A stretch of DNA of 64,000 nucleotides from Dillenia suffruticosa (Eukaryota > Streptophyta > Magnoliopsida > Dilleniales > Dilleniaceae): positions 7,648,001 through 7,712,000 of the forward strand of contig JAVTVX010000017.1 of NCBI GenBank assembly GCA_033439265.1. The letters are read 5' to 3'. Below the pieces are notes generated by a model that saw only the letters and a program-made list of their open reading frames with translations, did no database searches and had not been told where the DNA came from. Below are positions 24,884-38,700 of the stretch, in pieces. Numbering within the stretch: position 1 is the stretch's first letter; each line of letters opens with the position of its first letter. The position numbers and the translations under genes are program-made.

Positions 24884-26438
24884 TTAGTCCTTCTTTAGCC
24901 TTGCCTCATAACCACCTTCAGGTCTCTTTTCTAGAGTGTAGGGCTTGTAGGTACCAAGAAGTTTATCCCAAATAGAGAAAAAAGGCTGTGAATAGTTGAA
25001 TTTTGTTCCTTGGAGTTGATGATGGATGTCATGGTATGCAGTATTGTTTTGGAAGAACAGATGAAAAATATTACCAGGGAGCCACAGCCCACAGTGATCA
25101 TCAACGGTTTTGATGACAGCAAAGCAGAAAAAAAACACAGCCGTCCTCGCAGTCATTCCTGAGACAAGGAAAGAGAGGGCCCCTCCTACAGTGTCAAGCA
25201 GGAGACCCTCAAGTGGATGATTGTAAAGGGCACCAATTGCATAAGGCACGACCAGCCTGTGGTGTTGGGAGTGTACATGAAGATATAAGAATTTGTTCTG
25301 GTGCATGTACCGGTGCACAAAGTACTGCCAGGTGTCCATGACCAGCATTGCAACAATAAACTGCAAAACTTGGACTACAAGAGGGGGCTGAACTGTGATC
25401 CCCGATGCATTCGTTTGTGACGTCAACTGTTGTAAAAGTTCAAGCAAAAGTAATTATTGTAAGATAAAATAATTTTCTCAAAAAAAGGGGAAAACAAAGG
25501 AACAGAAGGATTGGGTGCATGAGTCTCAATCACATATAGGCCCTTCAGCAAGACCCGAGGATTCTACAGGCTGCCTAACACTAGAAATAATTTCTTCCTA
25601 ACCCCTTATGATCTAGCCATCCCATATTTACCTTCCAACTGCACAATATAATATCACTGGCTTCCCTCGGAGTCATGCAAGCTCAAGGTTTCAGTGACTA
25701 CTTACTCAGGTAGGACAAGGAGCAACTTCAAATTTTCCAAATAGTGGGCATACAAGGAAGAGAAAAAAGAAAAACAGGCAACTCAAGGCCCCTTTCTCTT
25801 ATTCATATGCTTGAATGGGAAACTAAAATCAACGCACCTTAGAACTTCAAAAGTTTGAGTGGGGACAGGGAACAGGAATTTAAAGGTTGTTGATAGTCAA
25901 AGGAACTTGCTTTCTTCTGTAACCATGCATTTCATTTATGCAAAAAACAAATAAACAAGGAAAAAAAAAGTCAGCATACCCTTGTCATGGCCCCCAACCC
26001 CAACATCCCTTGAATTCAAAGGTCGCTTTCTCTAATTCTACCAAATTGCATAACCCCGGTTGCCATTGATGACCTATAAGAGAACACCCAATTTTTCCAG
26101 AATTTTTATGTAATTACAGATTATTACTCGAAATTATCATTAAATTAAGTCCAACAGCACAAAATAACCTGGATGGACAACAATGCATAATCATATTCAA
26201 TTAAAGAAATGCAGACTGTAGAGTGGGGTTCAACTTGAAACACGAGCAAGAGACAGATTGGTTGCATTCAACAAAGTAAGGATGCCAAAGTAAATTAATT
26301 AACAGCAGTAACTATTGGCAAGGTGCCAGTTGAACATTGGAACTCTTTTGCCAATGGAAATTGTAAAACAATGAAGAGTCAAGTTCACAAGTATAAAGAT
26401 GATCCAGGATCATTTTAACAGCACTCTTTTTTTGAAGG

Positions 26439-26469
<31 letters not shown>

Positions 26470-29400
26470 AGAAGAACAGGGAAAACAAAAGTTATACTGA
26501 TCCAAGGCAATAACACGTAGGATTTCTACAAATTACCCGCTAGTAAGATTGACTCAAGCAATCACATCTAAGGGTCCTTGGAATCAGTCACAAAAGAGAA
26601 GGCATTCCCCCTCAAAATCTTCGATTTCTCTTGATTTATCCTCTTCAACTGACATTATTACATCCTTATACGGCCTCTCTACTTAAATATAACTACAAAT
26701 TTACACTAATCATAGATTGAACCTAGATATCCTAATAAACCCTAGCTAAAGCCCACTCAAACTAATCCAATTGGGCTGACCGTCTGTCACCCATTAAAGG
26801 CCCCAAACACAAAACTACAATGCTAGTAAAGACAAAAAAAAAAAAGATGCCAGTGCAATCTACATGTAAAGAAGTTAAATTCTGACAACAATGCAGTACA
26901 TCTTAAAATGCATGCAAACCACAAAGTTGTCCATAATGGCAGCCACATTATGCTGAAAATGAGAGAGAGTAGACATGCAAGAGCAGAAATCTAACCAAAA
27001 AAGGCAAGATTCAGCCCCCCCCCCCAAAAAAGAAAAAAGGAAAAAGAAAAGGAGCAGTCTGAAAGGCAAAAAAATTCCACATGTGAATTCTATATTAGAC
27101 TTGTTATAGTCGATGCAATCCTACGCCATCACAACTTGTCTTCCTATGTCCGATGGATGTGGCAAATGTTTCAAAATAATTGAAAAAAAAAATTACCTAT
27201 CACAAAATATGAAAGAAAATAAATTACCCTTGATGTAGAAAGACAAGGTGTGGTGTGAAAATCAACTTAAGATTGTCTGGTTGTTTAAAGGGATCCTCGT
27301 GGTAATTTCAAAGCAGTTACCCCAGATTAAAGGCAACAAACTGAACACATGTATTTGACTGTCTAAAGAAAAAGTCAATCACGATGGTTCACAGGCAATC
27401 ATATTTAATCTACAAAACCTTTGCCCACATCAACTCTGGGGAAGTATCATAGAGTAAAAACCACACTGCAGAGCTGGTCATGATACAATTTTGTGCAGTA
27501 TTCTACAAGGCAATAATACTCATGCTGATCCACACAGTGCATTGTTGGTTCATCTAGGTTTTGAAGTAATAACTACCACTGCAACAGGAAGGCAAATCAC
27601 ATGTTTCTTGCCAGTTCAATGCACCTAATACAGAAAACATATATTTCACAGTTGCAAAATTCTTTGAAAAGTGAAAGAGCAAAACCCAGAAAGACTGACT
27701 AGGCCGAATAGCCACAAACCATATTTCGTGAAAAATCCAATTTTTGATTTGGAATGATTTGTCTTGAAAGTAATTCCAATAGAAAAAGGTTTGACCAACC
27801 ATGTTGGCATTTAAACCATTGTCTTTGATAACATTTTTGAAAACACCAATTGGAGTAAGGGTCAACCGGGAAAAAAAATGTCATTTAAGTCTTGTGTTTA
27901 CCGTAGAGATATGAACAGCCAAACACTCTTGACTAGAAATATTTTTATCTGGATTACATTTGTTTCCTGATTAGCCAGGACAAAAAACTTTACTGCAACT
28001 AAGGACAGAAAAACAAAGTATGACAGAGAATAAAACAGACAGGAAAAAAAATTCAAGATTAATGAAAAAGAAAACAGAAAAAAAAAATTACAACTGAATG
28101 TTAAGAGCTCTAGACCAGATTGACAAGCTTTTCCCTTCCTCCGAATACTTTGGACTCCCTCCTCCAAATCAAACAAAACAACGAAACAAATAGATGAATT
28201 ATATTTTAGGAAAAAAGCAACATAAATGAAAAATGAATTTCCCACTGTCTCTATACTTCTGAAGATCCCAGCAGCCTCACAACTCCTTATCCTGCCCTAA
28301 ACTAAGAAATAAAGAATAGAATAACCATTCTCCAAATCCTCTTGTCCTTAATCAGTGTTATAGAAGGTGGCCAATCAAATAGCTTGCAAATCATCTACAG
28401 CAAGCACAGTCCCAATATGTCCCCTGTTCCCGCAATTTATCTCGAGTTCAAATCTTCCCTGTCATTCACAAAGACCAGCAAATAAAAAGTTGCAAGGGAT
28501 CTATTATTTCTAATTCTTCTGCCTTCCAAGAAGGAAAAATCCACAAGGCACTATCATTGCTTCCATAAGAGTCCTCTGTCATCCACATCAAAACAAGCCA
28601 CACCTTTAGCCTTCCAAACAATTGTACCAACATCTCCTTCTTCACTCTAAAAGAACCAACCAAAAATTCATAAAACTCAAAATCCCACTCATAGTGCACA
28701 TTTTGAAAAGGGAAATCCCAAACCATCCCACCTGTGGCAAAAGGAGAAACAAAATCCAAAATGGCATCTCTATTTCTTGCTAGCAAGAAAATAACAAACT
28801 CGCACACGCCAATCATCCTTCATACAGAAAGACATTAAAGATACCATCACCAACCTTACCGTTACAAATTCCCAGAATCCCATTCCCTTCCTGATAACTT
28901 TCATTTTAATGGTCCCACTGAGTAATGGTCTCAATATCATCCATGTTTCTTAAGCCTCTACAAACCATTTCTTTAAAAATAATAATAATAATTTACCTTC
29001 CCAGTCAAAGACTGACTGGATCAACCCTGATCTATATGCAACTCATAATCCAAAACAGGCTACTTTAAAAGCTACTATATCAAGAAAATAGAACCCAAGT
29101 TCTTATCCACGGGATAGAATCCTTTTCTTACCCATACCAACATAATTCCGGCTGAAACATGTTTCAGAAACAGAGACATATAGCACACTTGAACATTTTG
29201 TTTTCATCATACAAGAAAGTTTTTCATCCCAAAACAAGTACCTACTTTTCCAACACACCAATTTCTTCTCGAATCTCTGTAGACTATACCATATTTCTTA
29301 CTCCAGCAGCTTGCCTAAATAAGAGACCCAAACAAAGCATACAAATGCTCGCATCCACTACACTCCTTTAAAATATAACAGAAATGAAAAACACTTTCAT

Positions 29401-30119
29401 AGGAACAACTGCTGCTAGTCTTGCCACTGGAAACAGCAGCAGGTGGCTCACTAGCTAAGAACATGAACCACTGGGTAGTTTTCTACAATTACACCGGAAC
29501 AAGGCCTTATGAACTCTCCATTTATCGATGAATAAGTTTTTCCAGTCTTTCGCAACTTAATAAAAATAGGTGACTAAATGCTCTAACAGTCAAATCCATA
29601 TGTCTAAATCACCGATCCACCGCGCAAAAGTGCACATAGTTCTTCCCAATATCCAATTGATCAATGAGCATAAACAATGGGACATATGGCAGGGGATCTT
29701 AATAATCACACAAACAACAAAAAAATTCCACATGCGTACTACAATCCCCTAAAGAGATCCAAAGGGTTGGTCTTGTTTATTAAACCTTACCTAAAAACAA
29801 ACGCATCAATGCAGATTTATATTACTAAACCCAAACAACTAATATAAGAAACAATTCAAATGTAATAAAATGGGGTTAAGGAACTGACCATGAACAACAG
29901 CTGAGCAACAGTGGCCTGAACAAGTTGCTGTAACAAAACACCCTTAATTACTGTAGAAAGAGACACAGAATTCTTCTCATTTTCCTCCTTTCTCGTGTGC
30001 AAGCGATATTTATCCAATGGAGGCAACAGCTGGTAAAAACCCCCATATATCCAATACACCACAATTGGGGCAAATGTCCCCATGGACTCATCGCTCACAT
30101 ATCTCTCCCAGAACACCAT
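24884..30119 (-). CDS. SBH: Sphinganine C4-monooxygenase (sphingoid base hydroxylase)
   Basis: ER membrane di-iron enzyme that adds the C4 hydroxyl to the long-chain base, making phytosphingosine-type ceramides (known for the plant SBH family). Two exons: 30119-29889 (77 codons) and 25426-24884 (180 codons plus stop), joined in phase 0 across a 4.46-kb intron; 257 residues, as expected. The start MVFWERYVSDESMGTFAP matches the family, then YWIYGGFYQLLPPLDKYRLHTRKE. The three histidine boxes of the fatty-acid-hydroxylase superfamily are intact: HRYMH (115-119), HSQHH (129-133) and HDIHH (209-213). Several hydrophobic spans fit a multi-pass protein. The intron carries a LINE remnant, a GA repeat and an 11-C tract. 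Residues all look functional. Confidence 0.95.
26443..26469. repeat. (GA)n microsatellite
   Basis: About 13 GA units in the hydroxylase intron, inside a purine-rich stretch (aaaagagag...gaagaag). Confidence 0.9.
28130..28830 (-). mobile_element. L1-like LINE remnant (zf-RVT region) in the hydroxylase intron
   Basis: One minus-strand frame reads TGKI, stop, TRDKLREQGTYWDCACC, stop, then a GHLL-stop-H string. This matches the zinc-finger region (zf-RVT) at the end of plant L1-type reverse transcriptases, normally GKILT..NLR.RG followed by C..C and DHLLLHC. Further 5' on the same strand lies WDFPFQNVHYEWDFEFYEFL, resembling the linker W..PFRR....WE.EE. Several stops and frame changes show it is long dead. 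It lies in the same orientation as the host gene. Ends are not defined; the limits given are approximate. Confidence 0.6.
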
Positions 30120-33100
30120 ATTCACTGATTCTATCAAATCCTCACTATTGCTTCATCAGATCTGCCAAAAAAAAAAAAAAACAAAGAAATGAGAAACAGG
30201 GAATCGGGGGATTTTAAGAATTTGAAGGGTTTGGGTGGAGGGGAACTTTGACTTACTGTGACGGGGGAGTTTATATTTTGAAACCGGAGAGAGGGAAGAT
30301 TCAGAAACGACGGGTGGAAAGGTATATTTGGGGATTTCCGGTTTGTATTGATGACTGTTGGAGATGAGTAGAAAGAAACCAGGCAATCACATGGTTTGCA
30401 ATGCCGTGTGCTGCTGTCAAATCTTAGTGTGACGCGAAAAAAATTATACATATATATGATACTGACAATCAGCGAGTAATTCGTTAATTAAATTTTAAAT
30501 TTAAAATTCAAAGACAGAAATCAAAACGTTTGAAAATATAGATAAAATTAATCAAAATATAATCTTAAATATAAATCTATATTTAAAAAAAAATACAAAT
30601 CCATGATCCTTCCCTTACCAATTCCTTTCCGTTTACAATTTGATTACACGGGCGGCGGCGGTCAATGGTTTTAGGTTGGAGAAATCAACCATCCCCATTT
30701 GGTCCAATTGCAAGCACATTCTGTATTTAATTCCCCAGTAAACGGAGACCGTCTTTGGCGCTCATAGGATTGTCACTTGTTCTTAATCTTAACTCTTTTC
30801 CATATTAAAAACTATATCTTTCGTGTTTATGGAGTGCAAATACACACTTTTTTATGTAAAGACTTCTTTCCGATTATGACAAATTATAATTTTAATGTTC
30901 GGTTCATATTTTATTAAATTTTATTACTAAATAATAAAATTAAAACCAAATTAAAAAAATTGATTTATAATCTCTGTCTTTCTCCTCGCATTCAATATAT
31001 ATACAATTTAGAGATATGCTTATACTTAGATTCTAAATCTAGAGGATATTTTTACACTTTTTAGTTTAATTAAATATTAAAAAAGTCAATCTTTAAATTA
31101 GATTCTACTGATAATTAAAATGAATTAGTCAGATTTTTAAATATCAATAATCAAATCTATTCTTAGATTCTAAATTTAGCCTTTCAATCTCAAAAATAAG
31201 ACTTTTGCTTCTGAATATTTTGTTTCTTCTTTCGTCTCCACCGCATCTCTGCTTTTTCTTTTGTAAAATTATTTAGAATTCATCTACCAACCCAAAAATC
31301 CCCCTTCTACTAAAATTTTCATTAAAATTTTTATGTAAACACAATAGTTATTTCAAGAACATAACTTAATTTTCATAAGTTTCAAAATCTTATTCCAATT
31401 ATTGTTTTTTTTTTTCCTCTACAGCTTCTACTAATTTATTGAAAAGTTGAGAAGTAATAGCAGAAGAGATAGGAAGTAGGCAAGAGAAACCGGATGTTAA
31501 GAAGCAACCCACGAGATGAAAGCAATGGGCGGGAGAGGATGTTGATAAGGCTTTTTTAGTGTCTGGAAAAGTAAAATAAAGTACGTAGAAAAAAGAATAA
31601 ATTTTCGTGAGGATATATTGTGTTAATTCAATTAAAAGTGCATTTGGTCGGTTTAATATTGGTGTCCATAACGATTTCACGAGTGACCAATGTCCTACTA
31701 AATTTAATAATATAATATTAAATTTTTTTTAATCAAAATCTCAAATTTAAATTTTAAAAATAAAAATTAAACTAATAATATATAAAAACACATTATAAAT
31801 CGCATTTAACAATTTTATTTTTTATATATATCGAAAACAGAATTCATATGACATGAGTAAAAAACACCTCCGTCCGTGTATCATCCCGTGAGCCACCTCC
31901 ATGTATTATTCCATGAGCCACAACTTCTAGATGAATTCCAATTTTAATTACATATCATTTCACAAGACGCAACTCTTAGATAAATTCTAATTTTAATTAA
32001 AATTTTACTGATTAATTAAAAATAAATATAAAAATTGTATCAAAATTTAATTAAAATTAGGAAAATGAATCTTCAATAAATTCATTCTATAAATTCAAGG
32101 TATGAGTTTCAATCATCCTTGTCGTTACCTGCCATTACTATCAAGTGTATCTTTTGCGATTTTTATGAAGGTTGAGACTTGATCTTCTGTAATTTCTGTG
32201 AAAGTCGAAAGACAACACGTTTTTTCTTCTATCACGTGTTTGCCTTGCTCTCTTGTTGCCCTGCTGTACTTTCAAATCTTTCAAACATAGTTTCTACCAG
32301 AAAACTTCTATTTACATTTACTTTGCATGAATTTCATTTATCACAAATTTGTATTTTCTTGCCATTTCCTTTGTATTTTATATATTTGATTAATATTTTA
32401 GAATGTGTTTTTTTATTATTTATAATATTATTTCAGTATTTTATGATTTTTTAAATTTTAAATTTTTTATTTATTATTTCTATAAATAATTAATATTTAT
32501 ATTAATTTTTTTTATATTTTTAATGTATATGCATTTTTCTGTTTCCTATATTTTTATAAAATGTCATTTTTTTATATCGTTTTCATTTTCGTTTCCGTTT
32601 CCATGCAATATAGAAGCAGATATCGGAAGAATCAAGCTCTCAATTAAATCACACAACTACTCGAATTAAATTAATTAAATTTTCAAATACCGATAATTAG
32701 GTATAAAAAAAAATAAGGGCCAATAATATTCTCTTAATTCAAATTTTCAATTGATTCAGTGCACCTTGTTATATACACCCTATTTAATCAAAAAAAAAAA
32801 GTTGAGTTCATTTAATCAGGATATAAAATTAACCTTTAACCTAAATCGAGAATTAATCTTATTCGACTCAATTTTAAGAGATGTTTGAAAATGTTCACCG
32901 AACTTGTCTCTATTTTAGTTTTGCTTATAGTTCTTCACCAAAGTAAAGTTTTTCATTTTAAAAAAAATTAAATTTTGTAAAAAGAAATCAAAACATTTAT
33001 AAAAATTAAATTATCATTATATTAAAAAAAATTTTGTATTAAAACCCTTATCAAGTACCGATTGAACCTAACCTCAATGTCAGGTAATAAATATATCACT

Positions 33101-33899
33101 TAATCTTTTTAATTAATTAAACAATCTGATTGAAATTTAAATGAATATATTATTAAAGAAAAATCAAGCGACCGTTATAGTTGAAAGTTTTGGTTCATTT
33201 ATAATCCTAAAATAGCAAATGGATAATTGGCGGGGAATGTGTCGCGACAATGGGAAATAGTAGTAATAGTAGTGAAAATTTTTCATGATCACAGTTTCAT
33301 AATTAATATTTAGATTAATTTTTGTTGAATAATATTATTTCTATTTTTATAGCAGCCACCTGCACGACAAATCTCTTTCTCTTGATTAATGATAAAATGG
33401 TATTTTTTTGGATGATAAATAATAAATATGATAAATGATGAGCCTCGAAGGTAAATGTGTGTTGAGTTCAAACCCTACTACATGAATGTGTCTTGAAGGT
33501 AAATAATAAATATTATTAGAGGGATAATAATGGTAAATGTGTGCTGAGTTCAACCCTACATAGCTGCTGTGTTCTTCGAGTAATTTTAAATATTTGTTTG
33601 ACGTTTGACTCACAAATAAAATTAAATTTTTTATTTGCATGGCCACTCTCTATTTTTTTAAGTTTTTGTTGTTGGTATTCGGATTTTGTTTAAGTAATTC
33701 GGTTTGAGTATTATAAAATTTATTTTAAAAATTGATTTATTTTAATTTATTTTTATTAATTTTAAAATTTAAGATTTTAGATTAAAAGAAATAGAATATG
33801 TGACTATTTAATTCAAAAGTGTTTAATATTTGTACGGCCATTCTCCCCCGCCCCTCTCTATCTTCCTTGCCCTTTTAAGTCATTGCTCGAAGGGAAGCA

Positions 33900-33900
<1 letters not shown>

Positions 33901-33925
<25 letters not shown>
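33901..33925. repeat. (GA)n microsatellite
   Basis: About 12 GA units within the AT-rich spacer. Confidence 0.9.
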
Positions 33926-33930
<5 letters not shown>

Positions 33931-35313
33931 AATTTCTCCTCTGTTTCCTTGTTCACGCATGAAATAATAGTCAAGGTCAAGGCGTGGCCCTCTTCTTTTT
34001 CACACACGAGGAATGTCCACTTTATAATTTTATTTAAAAGTAATTATAATTTTTAATAAATAAATACAAAGCAGTTGATGTGCCTATAAAATTTATTATT
34101 AAAATCAATGTTTAATAGAAATGTTCTTGGATTGTGCTTTTATCTCCATGCTCTGGTACTATCTTTTAAAATTTTTAGCTAAATTAAGTTTACTAAACGA
34201 TTTTCCCTGTTGAAATATGAAAAAAACTTTTTTTTAAAAAAAAACCTTATTCATATAAGAGAAGCTGCTAAAAGGAGGGATCACCGAGAAGGTGCAAATG
34301 CAAACCCATCTAAAAACAAGTCAAAGCTTTGTTCACACTCAGAAATCAAAACTGAATTTGGATTTTTAATTCTAATAAAGCACCCCTTATTTTTTAGGGT
34401 CAATAAAAAGGAATTAATTTAATTATGGAAAATAAAAATTGTTTGCAAAAATGATGTGATATCTTTCGAGATTAAATAATCACAATTTTAAACAAAATTA
34501 GTATTAATCCACTAAATTACTCATTTAAAAATTAAATTTATTATATTATAAACGAGCTTTAACTAAGGATAACTAAAGATAAGGTAAGGTTAAAAATGAC
34601 AATTAATCATAGCTTAAACCAGATGGAAACTCTTAGCATAATAATTAAAGATGCTAATAATGATAATGGATTGGTAGAATATAATAATGCATTATGGTGT
34701 GACACGACATATATATTTGACATGCATGGAGTATAGGATTGCAATTGACTTGTAATTCAGAGTTTAGCACGACACAATTGGACTAGCCTAATATGTTAGG
34801 CAGGACATGAACATCTAGTATATTGTAACAAATAATTTTCTTTATCTTAAATATTTCTTAAAATTGGCAAAATTTTGTAATTTCTTTCTTTTTCTTTTTC
34901 TTTTTTCAAAATGCATAACATTGTTCCGATTTAGCAATTGAAAAAGACATTAATAACGAATTATTAGAATTATTTCTTTTATTCTATTACTAATAACAAT
35001 ATCATAAAAAAAAAAAAAGATTAAATATTTTTCACAAAATAATTATGCCCTAACACGAATTTGACACAAGCCCATTTGTGCTAGTCCTTTTAAAAAAAAA
35101 AAAAAAAATTGTTGGCTATGGTTGGCACTAATCTTGGTATCATACGAGACAGCATGACAAGATTTTATGTGTTGGGTAAGGGCACGAGCATGTCTGCTGG
35201 AGTCACAACGCGGTATGTGTCTTTTCTGTCCTTTTTTTCCCTTTGTTAAATATTTATTAGAATAGCAAATTTATTTATTTTTTTGGTTTCGCAAAATATA
35301 ACTTTACCTTGAA

Positions 35314-35330
<17 letters not shown>

Positions 35331-35363
<33 letters not shown>

Positions 35364-35370
35364 AAGAGAG
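35331..35370. repeat. (GA)n-rich tract upstream of the NAC gene
   Basis: Mostly GA units with single interruptions, about 355 bp upstream of the NAC ATG. GA tracts near plant promoters can bind BBR/BPC proteins (known); a role here is inference. Confidence 0.8.
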
Positions 35371-35722
35371 GAGCTCACGGCACACTGACATAACATCAGT
35401 CGCAGCAGGAATAGTTGCAGCGATTGGCAAATGATTAATAGTTCCGGTGAGGTCGAACGCAGGGAATTGGGACTCCAAAATTAAAGGGAATGCAATAAGA
35501 AGCTTCGCGTCCGCTTGCTTCTTTGACTTCACTACTTCCCCACTACGAAAGACTTTTCTCTCACTCACTATCATTTTGAATTCCGATTAGGGTTTTGAAC
35601 TAGACGAATCTCTCTCTTTCTCTCTCGCGATTTAGATTCTCGATTTTTTTCTTGATTCTTCTGCGTTTTCATCTTTTGATTTCGTTGAACCTGTGAGGGT
35701 TTTGATTGAAAATCCTGAATCG

Positions 35723-38700
35723 ATGACGATCTCGAATCCTTGGCCACCGGGATTCAGGTTTCATCCAACGGACGAAGAACTCATCCTTTACTACTTGAAG
35801 AGGAAGATCTGTGGTCGGCGATTGAAGCTTGGCATCATCGCCGAAACTGACGTCTACAAGTGGACCCCTGAGGAATTGCCTGGTACTGATTCTTTCTCTC
35901 CTTAAATCAAACCCTAATTTCATTTTCACTGTTGAGTTCATTTAATTTATTGAGATCATGAATATATGTGTTGTTTATATGGCCTGTATGAATCTTGCCG
36001 TTGATATTTGAATTCTGGGTTCTGTGATTTAGGTTGTTTCTTCGATGTCTATTTAATATCGTTGTCACAAATGGGTGTCGGTTTTGTTGATTGATTCTTC
36101 GGCATTTATTTTTCTTTCTTTCTATACAATAGGCGATGGGGTGTGTACGCTGTGGAGTCCACACTGTATACAGTAGTTTGCCAAATGGATAACTAATTCG
36201 GGCTTTGTTAGTTGTTTTTATATGCATGCAAGTACACATACATACAGATCTAGAGAGAGAGAGCGGGGTTTGATTTATGTTATGCCATGTTCCTGCTGTT
36301 GCTTAATTGGGTTTGACCTTATGAATTTCGGTTTTGCGACTTTGGTTGTTCCTTCGAAGTCTATTTATGTTGTTGCGTCCAAATGGGTTTAGGTTTTGTT
36401 GGATGATTTTTCGGTATTTATTTTTCTTCCATTTGATACATTAGTTGACGGGGAAGGTGTTTGCTATAGGATCCACAATACACTGATACAGTAATTACAA
36501 GTGCTTTTACGTTTTTTAATTTTTTGGTTGCCTGTTTGCCAATTACATGCTAAGCTCCACCTTTTCAATTGGCTTTATACTTCTTATGTGAGAGGCTTAT
36601 TAACTTTACAAGTGCCTTTAAGGATTTTAGTGGCTTTGCTGGGTGTTTTCGAATCAAATGCTTGTATTAGTTCCAGCTTTCCAAGTGATGTTTGTGGTGT
36701 GGGGTGTCTAATTTATCTGGAATACTGAATGCAGGCCAATCAGTACTGAAAACTGGGGACAGGCAATGGTTCTTTTTCAGCCCCAGAGATAGGAAGTACC
36801 CGAATGGGGCAAGATCAAATAGGGCAACAAAATATGGATATTGGAAAGCAACCGGAAAAGATCGCAATATTTCATGTAATTCTCGGGCAGTTGGTGTGAA
36901 GAAAACTCTGGTTTACTATAAAGGACGAGCACCACGTGGTGAACGTACTGATTGGGTGATGCATGAGTATACATTGGATGAAGATGAGCTCAAAAGGTGC
37001 CAAAACATACAGGTATGTTTCTTTGATTACCTAGTTGTGAAATGACTTTATTCTTTCTTGATCTTACTGTTGCTTGCTTCTTTCAGGATTATTATGTTCT
37101 CTACAAGTTGTTCAAAAAAAGTGGGCCTGGTCCCAAAAATGGAGAGCAATATGGGGCTCCCTTCAGAGAAGAAGATTGGGCTGATGAGGAGTGTGCTGTA
37201 GCTGACTGTACTGATACCAATGAGGGGAGCCCTTCAAATGTACTCAACGATGCATTGCCTGTTAACGAGGGCCAAGATGTCGGTGACAACCAGCTTCAGC
37301 AACTTGACTTTGATGAGCTTCTGAGGCGTCTTATTGCTGCTGATGAGCCTGAACCTATCCAGATTTGTCTCGATGACTACATTCATACATTACCTGAGGT
37401 TGGTCTGATTCTCTCTTCTTCTTTAGCTATGAAGAAATGCCATGCATGGTAGATGGTGAATTAGTCAGTCTACCTGGCTTGCTATGTACAGGGTGTTTGA
37501 AAGTCCTACATGACATGATGGAATTCTAGCTTTGAAAGTATCTAGTGTCCAATTAGGGTTGTTCCATTTTGTCCTAAGTTTTGGGCTGCCTCAATTCTCA
37601 CTATATTTAGTTATTATTTCGTATGAGAAATAACTTTGTCTCATTTGCCATTTAAGGACTTCATGTTTTAAGTTTTTGATGCATAACAATCTTTTTGAAA
37701 CAAGAAGAAAGATATGTTGTGTTTTAAGTTCAGCAAGCATCGTTTACTTTATCTGCTGGCCATGCATGGAAAGGAAATAGGAGAAATGCTCAAATGCGAA
37801 GGTCTTCATTTTCCTTTGTGGGGATGATGATTATTGTACATCGCTTGCTACCAGCACACTTGTTTTTGTATTAATCTGAATTCACTGTATAGTTGAATAT
37901 ATTATGTGAAAATGTTTTTGATTGTTATTTGTTGACATTATAGGTTGCTGCTGATGAGGTAACACAAAGTACAATGGTGGATCCATCCTTCAGAGAAGGC
38001 ACTTTTATTAATAATAGCGGATCATTGCAACCTTGCGTTCAGCAACCTGATTTACCAGTCGCAACACAGTCTGATATCTCCCAACTGCAAGCACATGATT
38101 CATCTGAGGTCACATCTGTACCCGACGACCTCTATCACCAACCTAATGTAACTGAGGAGGATTTTCTAGAGATGGATGATCTCCTTGGGCCAGAACCTAC
38201 AATGCCAGTGAGTCAGGCGGCTCCCAATAACCTGCCATTTGAAGAGCTTGATGGACTGAGCGAGCTTGACTTGTTCCAAGGTGTAGACTCATTCCTCCAA
38301 GATATGGGCACTATCGATGAGGGACTGGTTACTGATCCACTCCTTCAGAATGAAACAGCTAATTACCAGTTGCAGTCCCAGACTGATGGCCTTTATCAGA
38401 TGCAAACCAATACATTTGATCCTGTTACAAGCACTCGGTTCTGGAGCCATGATCAGAGGCCTGCCATCTACACTGCCATGGAATCAATTCAAGGTTCTAT
38501 AGTTTTACCAAATTCAGGTATATGAAAAACATCAGGCTATGCAGGGCTAGTTTTGGTTATTATTATTATTTTCCTTTTGGACATGTACCGTGCATCTGAG
38601 ATGTTCTCAACCTTCTGAATGGTTCTTTTTGGAGAACAATCATATGCTGCATGGGAAAATGAGCATTATAAATCACATTTTAAGACTGAAGTGTGAGTGA

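Larger units (their letters stand above)
30120..35722. other. 5.6-kb AT-rich spacer between divergent genes
   Basis: Holds the 5' flanks of the hydroxylase (minus) and the NAC gene (plus). I see no gene. Contents noted: near-duplicate segments at 31866-31990 (a short cacctcc...gtgagc pair, then a longer pair ending in aattttaatt); a pair of ~30-bp repeats at 33448-33478 and 33531-33560 (ggtaaatgtgtg-tgagttca-accctac); a single CACGTG near 32234; GA microsatellites at 33901-33925 and 35331-35370. The rest is long A/T-rich DNA with no codon structure. Confidence 0.55.

Noticed and set aside
33448-33560. A fourth SINE copy in the repeated gagttca-accctac segments
   Set aside because: There is a vague B-box-like word but no head, tail or target duplication of the family.
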